Source: an uncultured Bacteroidales bacterium
GTDB taxonomy: Bacteria; Bacteroidota; Bacteroidia; Bacteroidales; UBA932
Assembly: GCA_946406095.1 (NCBI GenBank)
Contig: CAMJJO010000037.1
Coordinates: 1 to 12,465 of the forward strand
Length of the DNA stretch: 12,465 nt
Direction: 5' to 3'
The notes beneath the pieces were generated by a model. The model did no database searches and was not told the DNA's origin. It saw only the letters and a list, made by a program, of their open reading frames with translations. A program made the translations under genes and the position numbers. This document shows positions 1 through 8,000 of the stretch, piece by piece. How positions within the stretch are numbered: position 1 is the first letter of the stretch; each line of letters starts with the position of its first letter.

Positions 1-2
1 CC

Positions 3-1580
3 GGGTTTTTCTTCGGCGAGGGCAAGCTGCTGAATCTTGTCATACTCTACAGCCTGCTCCTTTGTGCTGTCTGGACCACCTCGCTTGCCGCAGTGCACAT
101 CTTTGCGCGCAAGCTGGAAAGCCGGATATGGCTGTTCTTCCACACGCTAGGCAAAGGCGGAAGTCCGGTGCATATTATCGCCGGCCTCAACCCGCGGAGC
201 GTCACGCTGGCGGCAAGCCTGAAGGACAAGGGCCGCGTGGTCGTGCTGGACGATTCCGTTCCCGCCCCGGGTCCGAAAGGAAAGATCAACTTCTTCGGGG
301 TGCTGAGGGGCATCAGGGTGGATTCCTCGTTCATTCAGGAACTCCGCAGGAAAGCTCCGTGGGCGGAAGTTCTGAAGCTTTCCATAAAAACACGCAGGCT
401 GCAGCGCTGGCTTGGCCGGAAGGATACCAACGTGTATCTTCTTTCGGAAGATGAATCCGCCAATACCGCTACTGCCCAGAAGCTTTACTTCCGCCTTGGC
501 GCACAGGTATGGTTCGTGGCGGCGGAAAATGAACTGACCAGGCAGATTCCTATTTCCTATCCCAGGCTTCATCTTGTGGACCGGTCGGATCTTACCGCCC
601 GGTGGCTGAAGAGGAATGAGTATCTTGCTCCGGTTCGTTTTGTAGAAGTGGGCCTGGATGCCGAAGGCCGCAAGGCCGGATATGTCACTTCCGGTTTCGA
701 GGCTGCCTTACTTGGTTCAGAGGTGTTCACCGGCGGAGTCAAGGCTTTCCTGACCGAATGGGGAGCTTTCGTCGACAAGGATGGCAAAGCCGTCCCCCTG
801 CATATAGATATAGTCGAGGATATCGCTGATGATAAACTGCCTGCCTTGAACTGGATAGGGATATGCTACGAAGATGATGAGAGTTCCATCCGCAAGGCTC
901 TTGAGATCGCTGAACGCCGTTTCATGTCCGGAAAGGGAAGCGGCCGTTTTGTGATAGCCGTGAGGCTGGACCGCCCGTTCTTCTATTCCGATTCCATAGC
1001 ATTCGCCTTCGATAATTATGGCGTGGAGATAGTGCCGTTCGGGCAGCAGGGCGAGATTTGGACATACGACAGCATAACCGGAGGAGATACTGCCTGCTAT
1101 GCCAAAGCATTCTATGATGGATATACCGAATCCGCCGGCGGTGGCGTCTCCTGGGAAGAAAGGGAAGAAGCCATCCTGAAATCCAATCACACTCCTCTCT
1201 GGAATGCCTCCGAACTGAGGCGCAAGATGAATCAGGATTATTCCGACTACTTCCACCGCAAGGTTAAGATGGAACTTTGCGAGCTTTTCTCGCCGGAATA
1301 TGCCGAGGTGTATGAGGATATTCCCGTGCAGTATGCGGATGCCCATTACACCGGCAGCGACCCCTATGTGGGCAGGACCCTGGAGTATCTGGCGATAGGG
1401 GAACATCTCCGTTGGGAAGCATCGCATCTTGCCGCAGGCTACAGGCTGGGTGCAAAAAAAGAAGAGGACCGTATGATCCACACGGACCTGGTCCCCTACG
1501 AAAAACTGTCTGAAGTGGCGAAGCACTACGACTGGATAGTTGTGCGCACCTCACTCAGAATATCCAGTGCCAAAGTTTGA
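3..1580 (+). CDS. Membrane-anchored tandem Rossmann (TrkA-N-like) protein with C-terminal RyR-like domain, 5'-truncated
   Basis: The frame is open to the left edge, so the true start is outside the window; a GTG at 93 lies inside the gene and is unlikely to be the start. Residues numbered from that GTG. The visible N-terminus (positions 27-92) is a hydrophobic membrane helix followed by basic residues. Residues 27-53 read HIIAGLNPRS then a VVVLDD strand, like the nucleotide-binding loop of a TrkA-N/RCK Rossmann fold. A second such half begins near residue 181 (RFVEVGLDAEGRKAG) and contains a DDESSIRKALEIAERR helix. Residues 434-490 (EHLRWEASHLAAGYR, then HTDLVPYEKL and a final DWIVV) match the pattern of bacterial RyR domains. 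Proteins with this architecture are thought to bind nucleotides and may gate a membrane part, but the ligand is unknown. The gene converges on the operon and overlaps its last gene by 26 bases. The fold calls are from motifs only. The RyR call is good; the channel role is a guess because the N-terminus is missing. Confidence 0.85.
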   Translation, partial: GFFFGEGKLLNLVILYSLLLCAVWTTSLAAVHIFARKLESRIWLFFHTLGKGGSPVHIIAGLNPRSVTLAASLKDKGRVVVLDDSVPAPGPKGKINFFGVLRGIRVDSSFIQELRRKAPWAEVLKLSIKTRRLQRWLGRKDTNVYLLSEDESANTATAQKLYFRLGAQVWFVAAENELTRQIPISYPRLHLVDRSDLTARWLKRNEYLAPVRFVEVGLDAEGRKAGYVTSGFEAALLGSEVFTGGVKAFLTEWGAFVDKDGKAVPLHIDIVEDIADDKLPALNWIGICYEDDESSIRKALEIAERRFMSGKGSGRFVIAVRLDRPFFYSDSIAFAFDNYGVEIVPFGQQGEIWTYDSITGGDTACYAKAFYDGYTESAGGGVSWEEREEAILKSNHTPLWNASELRRKMNQDYSDYFHRKVKMELCELFSPEYAEVYEDIPVQYADAHYTGSDPYVGRTLEYLAIGEHLRWEASHLAAGYRLGAKKEEDRMIHTDLVPYEKLSEVAKHYDWIVVRTSLRISSAKV

Positions 1581-3234
1581 GGAATAATTTCCAGAGCCAC
1601 TTTATGAGCACATACGCCAGCATTATGGCGTAGAATATTACAATCAGGATAATCTTCACCACCTGCCATGCGAGCCAGAAGATTCCGGCCGTAATGGCAG
1701 GCAGGCCGAGGTAGTTCAGGCCCAGCATTACGACCAGGATGCCGGCTGCAATCAGTAGATACAGCCCCATACCCTTGAATACGTAACCGAATACGGTCGC
1801 GTGGCGTTCCTTGCTGTGGTCATCTTCGTTCACCGCGAATTTTGCGAACCATAGCAGGCCGAGGATGATGATGCACTGCACCACGGGCACCCAGCCGTAT
1901 GGCCGCCAGGCGGGATCGTTGATGAAGTGGGCATAGCGCATCACCGGGTTGAGAGTGTCGTAGAAATTGTATATGAACGGTGTTCCCAGCAGTGCTATCA
2001 GCCAGAACATCAGGTCGTTGCCCAGATTGTACATTACATTCAGATGCCGCCCCACCTTGGATTCGAGGCCGTAAACGTGCCCGTCAATGCCATAGACATT
2101 GAGTTTTTCTACCTGTTCCAGCAGTTTTCGGGCCTTGACGGTGCCCACACCGCCTATCTTCTTGTTGGCCTCCTTCATCCACTTTTCCGCCAGCTCGGTA
2201 ATGGGAGATGTCTCCGGGAAGAAACGTTCCTTCCCCAGGCCTGAGGTGATGCATCCGTTGTAGGTCTTTCCCTGATAGGTGTATTGCACCCACCAGACAT
2301 CGATCCTGTCCACATCCGTTTCCTGGAAGAGGATGTGGCAGCCGCCACCCACGGGGAGAGCATGCTTGCCTATGAAGCTGTTCAGGGCCCCGGCGATTTG
2401 GGCATCTTCGCTGAAAACGCCCTTGTCCATGGAATTCTGACGGATATGGAACAGGTTCCGGCCGCGGCATTTTTCCTTCTGCTCGGCAATCTCCCGCACC
2501 GCTGCAACCTTGTCATCGATGAAATAGTCGTCGGCATAGACGTTATACAACTTCTGGTCGATAGCATAACAGTGTACGTTCTTGCCATATCCTTCGCAAA
2601 CCGGGCACGTAACCTTTGTGGATCCGCCGCAGGTGGAGCAGCTGACTCTTCCGTCACCTCCGCAATTTCTGCAGGTCTCATAATAAGTTACGTTCACATA
2701 ACTGTAAACAGGTTCCCTGTGCCCGTCCGAGTAAACTTTGTCGGCTGTATGCCGGTACTCCTGACGGGTTTTCTGGATCTGTCCGTTTCCGTGGCATACG
2801 CTGCACTGCATGGTTCCGCTTCCGCCACAGGTAGGGCAGGGAACCTTTCCGGATCCGCCGCATCTGCCGCAGGTCTCTACATGATGCGAGCCAGGCACTT
2901 CGTAAGATTCGCTCTCCTGTTTGAACTCATTTGTGGAGAGGAGATCATAGTTCCACACATTCACGTCCGAAGTCTTGAAGAAACGCCGCGTATAGATGCT
3001 GCCACCCTTGTACGGATACTGTCTGTTGCTGACGTTACGACTGTCATACTGTGTCCGAAGATCAACGGTATAGATAGGGCACAGCTCGTACTTCTGAAGT
3101 GTTATCTGATCGCCGTAATTGGCGTACGGGTGACCTTCGCCTTGCGCGGAGTAGGCATTCACCAGGTCCTTGACCCTTTTTCTCGCCGCATCGTCGATGG
3201 GGAGAACCTGCCGTCTTATATACTTGTCTTCCAT
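1555..3234 (-). CDS. DnaJ-type cysteine-rich (CxxCxGxG) protein with C-terminal membrane helices
   Basis: 559 residues. There is no J domain, so this is not a DnaJ chaperone. Residues 122-216 hold two groups of three CxxC motifs: CGRCGGSG at 122, CPTCGGSG at 133, CSVCHGNG at 144, then CRNCGGDG at 188, CSTCGGS at 199 and CPVCEGYG at 210. This is the DnaJ central zinc-finger pattern, which should bind zinc and may bind unfolded or partner protein. Residues 225-400 are a soluble region I do not recognise. From about 408 on the protein is membranous, with strong hydrophobic stretches near 408-424, 448-467, 487-510 and 512-548, giving about four to five helices; it ends in a Trp-rich tail. The Cys-rich N-terminal part is probably cytoplasmic. 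It is the last operon gene, starting 8 bases after the lipoprotein stop with no Shine-Dalgarno sequence. It could be a membrane dock for the zinc-ribbon proteins upstream. Confidence 0.88.
   Translation of the reverse strand: MEDKYIRRQVLPIDDAARKRVKDLVNAYSAQGEGHPYANYGDQITLQKYELCPIYTVDLRTQYDSRNVSNRQYPYKGGSIYTRRFFKTSDVNVWNYDLLSTNEFKQESESYEVPGSHHVETCGRCGGSGKVPCPTCGGSGTMQCSVCHGNGQIQKTRQEYRHTADKVYSDGHREPVYSYVNVTYYETCRNCGGDGRVSCSTCGGSTKVTCPVCEGYGKNVHCYAIDQKLYNVYADDYFIDDKVAAVREIAEQKEKCRGRNLFHIRQNSMDKGVFSEDAQIAGALNSFIGKHALPVGGGCHILFQETDVDRIDVWWVQYTYQGKTYNGCITSGLGKERFFPETSPITELAEKWMKEANKKIGGVGTVKARKLLEQVEKLNVYGIDGHVYGLESKVGRHLNVMYNLGNDLMFWLIALLGTPFIYNFYDTLNPVMRYAHFINDPAWRPYGWVPVVQCIIILGLLWFAKFAVNEDDHSKERHATVFGYVFKGMGLYLLIAAGILVVMLGLNYLGLPAITAGIFWLAWQVVKIILIVIFYAIMLAYVLIKWLWKLFLKLWHWIF
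1613..1632. terminator. Perfect 7-bp hairpin after the plus-strand gene, possible weak terminator
   Basis: TACGCCA and TGGCGTA form a perfect 7-bp stem with a 6-base loop, 32 bases after the plus-strand stop codon. There is no T-run after it, and it lies within the coding sequence of the opposing gene, so a terminator role is uncertain. Confidence 0.25.
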
Positions 3235-3242
3235 GGCCGATG

Positions 3243-3767
3243 CTATTTAGGAGATATGAAGAAAGCCTTGATTACCTTTATTGTAAAGATGATGGCGAAA
3301 GCAATCAGCATCACAAAAAAGTAGATAGTAAGCGATGGGCTGTAACCCTCTCCGGGGAGGAACTTGAAGGTGGCTTCAAGGCGTTCGGTAGTGCTGGGCT
3401 CGAATTCTGCCAGGACATCGGTAGATGCCTTTGCCGCGGCTTTCTGGGCCTCATCCTCCTTCATCTTGTCTTTCTTGTGGAGTTTTTCCGCATATTTCTC
3501 GCGGGCGGCCTTTTCCGCCGACTCGGGCCATGAGGCCTTGATCTCGGAGAATAGTTTTCCGATAGCGATCTTCTTGAAAGGAGATGCTATCTCACGGGCT
3601 GCTTTCGCCGTAAACAGCGAATCGATAGGAATGTCTTCATTCCTGGTTCTCAGTGCTTCCTGCTGCACGGGATCGGTAATCTTCTCCCTCTTATGCTTCT
3701 TCGAGCAGGAAGAGAAGCTCACCACGACCGCAAGAGCAATGATCATCAAGATGTGCAGTCTTTTCAT
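3243..3767 (-). CDS. Small predicted lipoprotein with C-terminal membrane helix
   Basis: 174 residues, family not recognised. The N-terminus is a lipoprotein signal: MKRLHILMII, a hydrophobic core, then SFSSC with the acylated Cys at residue 21 followed by basic SKKHKREK, a typical Bacteroidota lipobox. Residues 45-80 contain a conserved-looking PFKKIAIGKLFSEIKASWP segment. Residues 83-120 are charged and Ala-rich (KAAREKYAEKLHKKDK) and probably form a helix or coiled coil. Residues 147-166 are a clear membrane helix (YFFVMLIAFAIIFTIKVI) before a short cytoplasmic-type tail. A lipid anchor at one end and a membrane helix at the other would hold the middle in the periplasm, tethered twice to the inner membrane, unless the lipid end is sent to the outer membrane, in which case it would bridge both. 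It starts 11 bases after the PP2C stop, behind an AT-rich leader. A periplasmic partner for the kinase's PG-binding end is a reasonable guess. Confidence 0.85.
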   Translation of the reverse strand: MKRLHILMIIALAVVVSFSSCSKKHKREKITDPVQQEALRTRNEDIPIDSLFTAKAAREIASPFKKIAIGKLFSEIKASWPESAEKAAREKYAEKLHKKDKMKEDEAQKAAAKASTDVLAEFEPSTTERLEATFKFLPGEGYSPSLTIYFFVMLIAFAIIFTIKVIKAFFISPK

Positions 3768-3778
3768 AAAATATTGAA

Positions 3779-4513
3779 TTACAGGATTTTAGCAAGTATT
3801 ATAGAAGTATTGTCCGCTCCGCCTCCTTCGCAGGCCATACGGTAAAGGTCTGCGGCGGTAGTCCCTTGGGCGAGGGCCTCTTCAAGCTCGTCGTCCGAAA
3901 CCATATCGCAGAGGCCGTCGGAGCAGACGAGAAGCGTGTCCCCTTCGAGCAGTTTATCGTCCAGGCTCTCCACCACCAGCCGCCCTTCGCAACCGCCTCC
4001 CAGGCAGTTCAGCAGCAACTTGCTGGCATCGGGATCCCCGGTATAGCCGCGCTCCGTTTCATCGGTAGTCAATTGCCTGAGCATGCCGTTACGGAAGCGG
4101 TAAGTGCGGCTGTCGCCGGCATTGATCAGCCAGATGCGGCCATAGTACCAGATTACTCCGGTAAGGGTGCAGCCCATAGGATGGACCTGTCCCCTGTCCG
4201 CCGCCAGGCTGTTAAGTTTGTAGGATATGTAGTGAGCCGCTTCGCGCATGTCTTCTTCGAAACGGTCCGGTCCTATCTGGTGCAGGGCGAACTGCTCCTT
4301 GATTTCGTTCAGGGCGAATTCGCTGGCCTCCTCTCCGTTTTCGTGTCCGCCCATTCCATCGGCAACCAGCAGATAGAAAAATCCCTTCTCGGGGGTCTCG
4401 ACATCCATCGAAACGGCGTCGTCGCGAAGGAACAGCCCGCTCACGGAGAGGGCATCTTCATTATTCTCGCGCACAAGACCCTTGTGGCATATGGCATCGA
4501 CATTCAGTTTCAT
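3779..4513 (-). CDS. PP2C-family Ser/Thr protein phosphatase
   Basis: 244 residues, the usual length of a minimal bacterial PP2C (PppA, PrpC and Stp type). It should remove phosphate from Ser/Thr in a metal-dependent reaction in the cytoplasm. The family motifs run in order: RENNED at 15-20 (phosphate-binding Arg15 and metal-binding Glu19/Asp20), VADGMGGH at 50-57 (metal-binding Asp52), MGCTLTG at 113-119, NAGDSRTYRFRNG at 131-143, LLVCSDGLCDMV at 194-205 (metal Asp199) and GGADNTSII at 231-239 (metal Asp234). All expected metal ligands are present, so it should be active. There is no membrane segment or extra domain. Its ATG overlaps the FHA gene's stop as ATGA, so the two are probably translated in a coupled way. 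With the kinase upstream it forms a matched writer/eraser pair, and the kinase itself and its targets are the likely substrates. Confidence 0.96.
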   Translation of the reverse strand: MKLNVDAICHKGLVRENNEDALSVSGLFLRDDAVSMDVETPEKGFFYLLVADGMGGHENGEEASEFALNEIKEQFALHQIGPDRFEEDMREAAHYISYKLNSLAADRGQVHPMGCTLTGVIWYYGRIWLINAGDSRTYRFRNGMLRQLTTDETERGYTGDPDASKLLLNCLGGGCEGRLVVESLDDKLLEGDTLLVCSDGLCDMVSDDELEEALAQGTTAADLYRMACEGGGADNTSIILAKIL

Positions 4514-5007
4514 TCTACCGTAAAGTCAAGGGTTGCAATGCGTACCCGGTCGCCTTTCTTCAGCTCGTATTGCTCGGCCGTGGCGAGTTTGCGTCCGTTA
4601 ATGAAAGTGCCGTTGGTCGAGCCCCGGTCGGAAATCTTCCATCCGCCGGAGTGACCTTCGATAAAGCCGTGATGGCCAGATACATAGGGGCAGGTGGAAA
4701 GCTCCGGCCAGATGCCGCAGCTGCGGCCGAATTCCCCCTGTTGAAGCATCAGCCTCCACCCGTTTCCCACCAGCGCCACAGGTCCCTGTATTGATGCTGT
4801 AGTCGGTTGCGGAGGGAGTACCTCCCCGGATGATGATGGTGATGCCAGGTACTTCCGGCCCGGAACCAGGTCGCAGCCGCAGACGGGGCACTCCGTGCCG
4901 CGCTTCGGCTTCTTGCACTCCGGGCACCACTTCAACTCCTTCCCGCACTGATCGCAGAACGCGCTGTCATCGGGAATCATACTTCTGCATTCAGGACACT
5001 GTATCAT
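4510..5007 (-). CDS. Double zinc-ribbon plus FHA-domain protein
   Basis: 165 residues. Two zinc ribbons come first: Cys4/Cys7 with Cys18/Cys21, and Cys28/Cys31 with Cys40/Cys43. A Pro/Ser-rich linker (about 52-74) leads to a forkhead-associated domain at about 76-165. The FHA signature is complete in order: FGR (Gly94, Arg95), VSGHHG (Ser110, His113), and STNGTFING (Asn132, Gly133, Asn137, Gly138). The usual Arg after the first Ser is Gly here. FHA domains bind phosphothreonine peptides, so this protein is the expected reader of the kinase's product, in the cytoplasm. The gene overlaps both neighbours by 4 bases (ATGA), between the AAA+ gene and the phosphatase. A GGAGG lies 7 bases before its start. 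The zinc ribbons resemble those of the AAA+ protein and the 11394-12305 protein and may be a shared docking element. It is much shorter than the multi-domain Fha of type VI secretion. Confidence 0.95.
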   Translation of the reverse strand: MIQCPECRSMIPDDSAFCDQCGKELKWCPECKKPKRGTECPVCGCDLVPGRKYLASPSSSGEVLPPQPTTASIQGPVALVGNGWRLMLQQGEFGRSCGIWPELSTCPYVSGHHGFIEGHSGGWKISDRGSTNGTFINGRKLATAEQYELKKGDRVRIATLDFTVE

Positions 5008-8000
5008 AGCACATCCTCCATCATTATCGTTTTACGTTCCTCAGGGGTATGAGTGCCCCCTTCCTCGGCCAACCGGCCCGCCAGATTGCTCTTCACCTCG
5101 TCGAAGAGGTTGCGGGCTTCGCGGCCGTTGCCGAACATACGGTTCCGATTGTTGTACATCTGCGTAAGCTTGGCCTTCACGGCATTTTCCGCCATAGGAT
5201 CTAGCGTATATCCTCCCTTGCGGGCATGAATCATAAAGATCTGGAAAAGCTCTTCCGGATTGTAATCCTCGAAGGTAATCCAGTTGCGTTCCGGGAAACG
5301 GGACGGGATGCCGCTATTCGAGTTGATGAAAGTCTGCATCTCGTAGGTGTAGCCGGCGGCTATGCAAACGAACTTGCCCCGGTCATCTTCCAGGCGCTTC
5401 AGGAGTGTCTCCAGAGCCTCTTTCCCGTATCCTCCCTCATAGCCTTCCGAACTGAGCTGGTAGGCCTCGTCTATAAAGAGGATGCCTCCCATGGCAGAGT
5501 TGATTACGTGCGAGGTGATGGCCGGAGTCTCTCCGATAAAACGCCCCACAAGATTGCTCTTGTCCACCTCGATCACCTTGGGTGAAGGAAGGGCGCCCAT
5601 GGAATAGAGAATCTTGCCCATCAGGCGTGCGACGGTGGTCTTTCCCGTGCCGGGATTGCCCAGGAACAGGTAGTGCCCGAGAGGAATTACCGGCCGGCGG
5701 CCTTCCAGCTTTGCGCTCTCTATCTCGTTGTTGATGGTATGGGCCAGTTTGGTAAGGGAACTCTTGACCCCTTCCAGCCCGACCAGTGCATTGAGCTCCT
5801 CAAGACATTTGTCGATGGAAACCTTCTCCGGTTCTTCGTAAGGGATGTCCTCCGCCAGGGCGGTCCGCACAAGTTCCGGAGTCCACTGCTCAAAGGGAAT
5901 GGACTTGAGACGGTTGTTGATGTTGGTCTTGGTCTCGGCCACTTTCTTAATCGCTTCACCGGCATTGCCGAACTTGTCGTTCTTCATTGCCACCATCCCC
6001 TGGAACATATTCAGGGCCTTCATTCGCACGGTTTCGTCTGCCAGGGAGAAATTGTATTTCCTGGCCTTGGCGGCGCGTTCGTAGATCTCCAGAAGCTCTT
6101 CCGCGGAGTAGTCGTCGATGTGGATGGTATGGGAGAATCGGCGCGTCAGGCCGGGATTGGCTCCCAGGAAATCGGCCATCTCCTTGGGATAGCCGGCGCA
6201 GACCACAACGAACTTGCCCGCCTCGTTCTCCATACGCGTCATCAGGACCTCCAGCGCCTTCTTCCCCTCGGGGCTTGTGCTCTGCCCGGTGGCATCCACG
6301 GGGTTCAGGCCATAGGCCTCGTCGATGAAGAGCACCCCTCCCATAGCTTCCGTGATGGCCGCATCCATGTTCTTGGCGGATTCCCCGGTATACTGGCTGA
6401 TTATATCCTTGGGCTCTTTCTTCGTGATTCTGTCGGTGGAGGTGACGCCCAGCGCATAGAAAATCCGGCCCAGGGTGTTGGCCACGCTGGTCTTTCCCGT
6501 GCCGGGATTGCCGGTGAGGATGAAATTGTATTTGGTGAGGCCCTCTGCGGCCTCTCCCATTTCTATGAGCTGCTTCTGCACGGCAATTTCCTGGGCGATG
6601 CGCCTGATCGCATCCTTCACCGCCTTCATTCCAACGAAGCCGTCCAGCTCTTTCATTACATCCTCCACGGAGATTTCCTTGGTGCCATCTTCGCCCACGA
6701 TATCGGCATAGCTGAGCACGTCGTCGCCGGCTCCGCGCTGGCTGTGGCGCTCGATTGCAAGATCGAAGAGGTTGCGCACCGCACGGGCATTGCCGAAGGT
6801 GTCCGTGCGCTTCAGGTACATCTTCTCAAAGACCTTCGGAAGCATCTCTTCCGCCTTTGGATCCAGGGTGAAAGTGGTTTTCTCGTCATTGTGCTCCAGG
6901 TACATACGGAACAGCTGCTCGAGCTCCTTTGCGTTGTAGTCGGGGAATTCGATGGTGATGTTGCAGCGGGACGAGATGCCGGGATTCATCCTCACCAGTT
7001 CTCCCATCTCCTTGGTGTATCCTGCCATAATGCATACGAATTCGCCCTTCCGGTTCTCGAGAATGCTGAGGAGGGTGTTCAGTGCATCCATTCCATAACC
7101 GCCTTTGCCGTCTCCGCTGCCCTTCAGCGCATAGGCCTCGTCGATGAAGAGGACGCCGCCCATCGCCTTATTGACATAGTTCTTGACGTTGGCTTCGGAA
7201 TCACCTACGAACTGGCCTATCAGATCCTTGCCGGAGATCTCCACGAACTGCCCGGTGGGAAGAGCACCTATCGCATTCAGCACTTCCCCGAACTTGCGGG
7301 CGAAGGTAGTCTTGCCTGTGCCGGGATTGCCGGTGAAGAGGTAATGGTCTTTCAGGAGCTTCTCTTTAACTCCCTTCTCTTTCTTTGTCTTGACGTTGCG
7401 GATGATGGCCCTGATCTTATCCTTCACGCTCTGGAGGCCGATGAAGCCGTCGAGTTCCGACAGAATCTGCTCCTCGCTCTTGGGAATGAAACATTCAGAG
7501 TTGTCTATATCCTGTGCTTCAACGGTTTTGCTGCCTCGCAGGCGCGCTTTCACATATATGTCTTCGGCCACTTTTTCCGAAAGATGTCCGTTGGTGTGCC
7601 CAAGTTCGACCTGCCGCATAAACCAGGCAAAGTGGGAATCCAGTTTCTGAGGAAGATCGTCGGAGACCCCTGCACCAAACCTGTTTTTCAGGACTTCCAG
7701 CGTGAGGGCTGTCAGGTCCGCGATCTTGAATGCGGGGAGGACGAAGTCGAACTCGAACAGCCTGTGAACGTCTTTGTTCTTCTCAAGGAACTCGGAAAGG
7801 TCGTTGTGAAGGCCGCAGAGCAGCACTATGGGCGCGCCTTCGATGTCGCGCATGCGCCTGAACAGCTTGTCGAGCTGGGTCACGTCCGTAGCCTTGCTCT
7901 TTGGAAGAAGTTTCTGGGCGTTCGTGATTATCAGGATGCCATCCTTCAGGGCGGAGATATTTTTGTCGAAATCGTTGGAAAACTCTCCCCAGTCGGCGGC

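Noticed and set aside
717..1526. A 269-codon minus-strand open frame opposite the RyR gene
   Set aside because: The plus frame has Rossmann and RyR features, while this one has none; it is a shadow.
93..1580. GTG at 93 as the start of the RyR gene
   Set aside because: The frame continues open to the left edge and encodes a membrane helix just before this codon, so the start is upstream and out of view.
1555..3234. Calling this gene DnaJ
   Set aside because: There is no J domain with HPD and the C-terminal half is membranous; only the cysteine-rich motif is shared.
2284..3324. A 346-codon plus-strand open frame over the DnaJ-type gene
   Set aside because: Antisense to the CxxCxGxG motifs of the opposing gene and runs across its start into the lipoprotein gene; no motif of its own.
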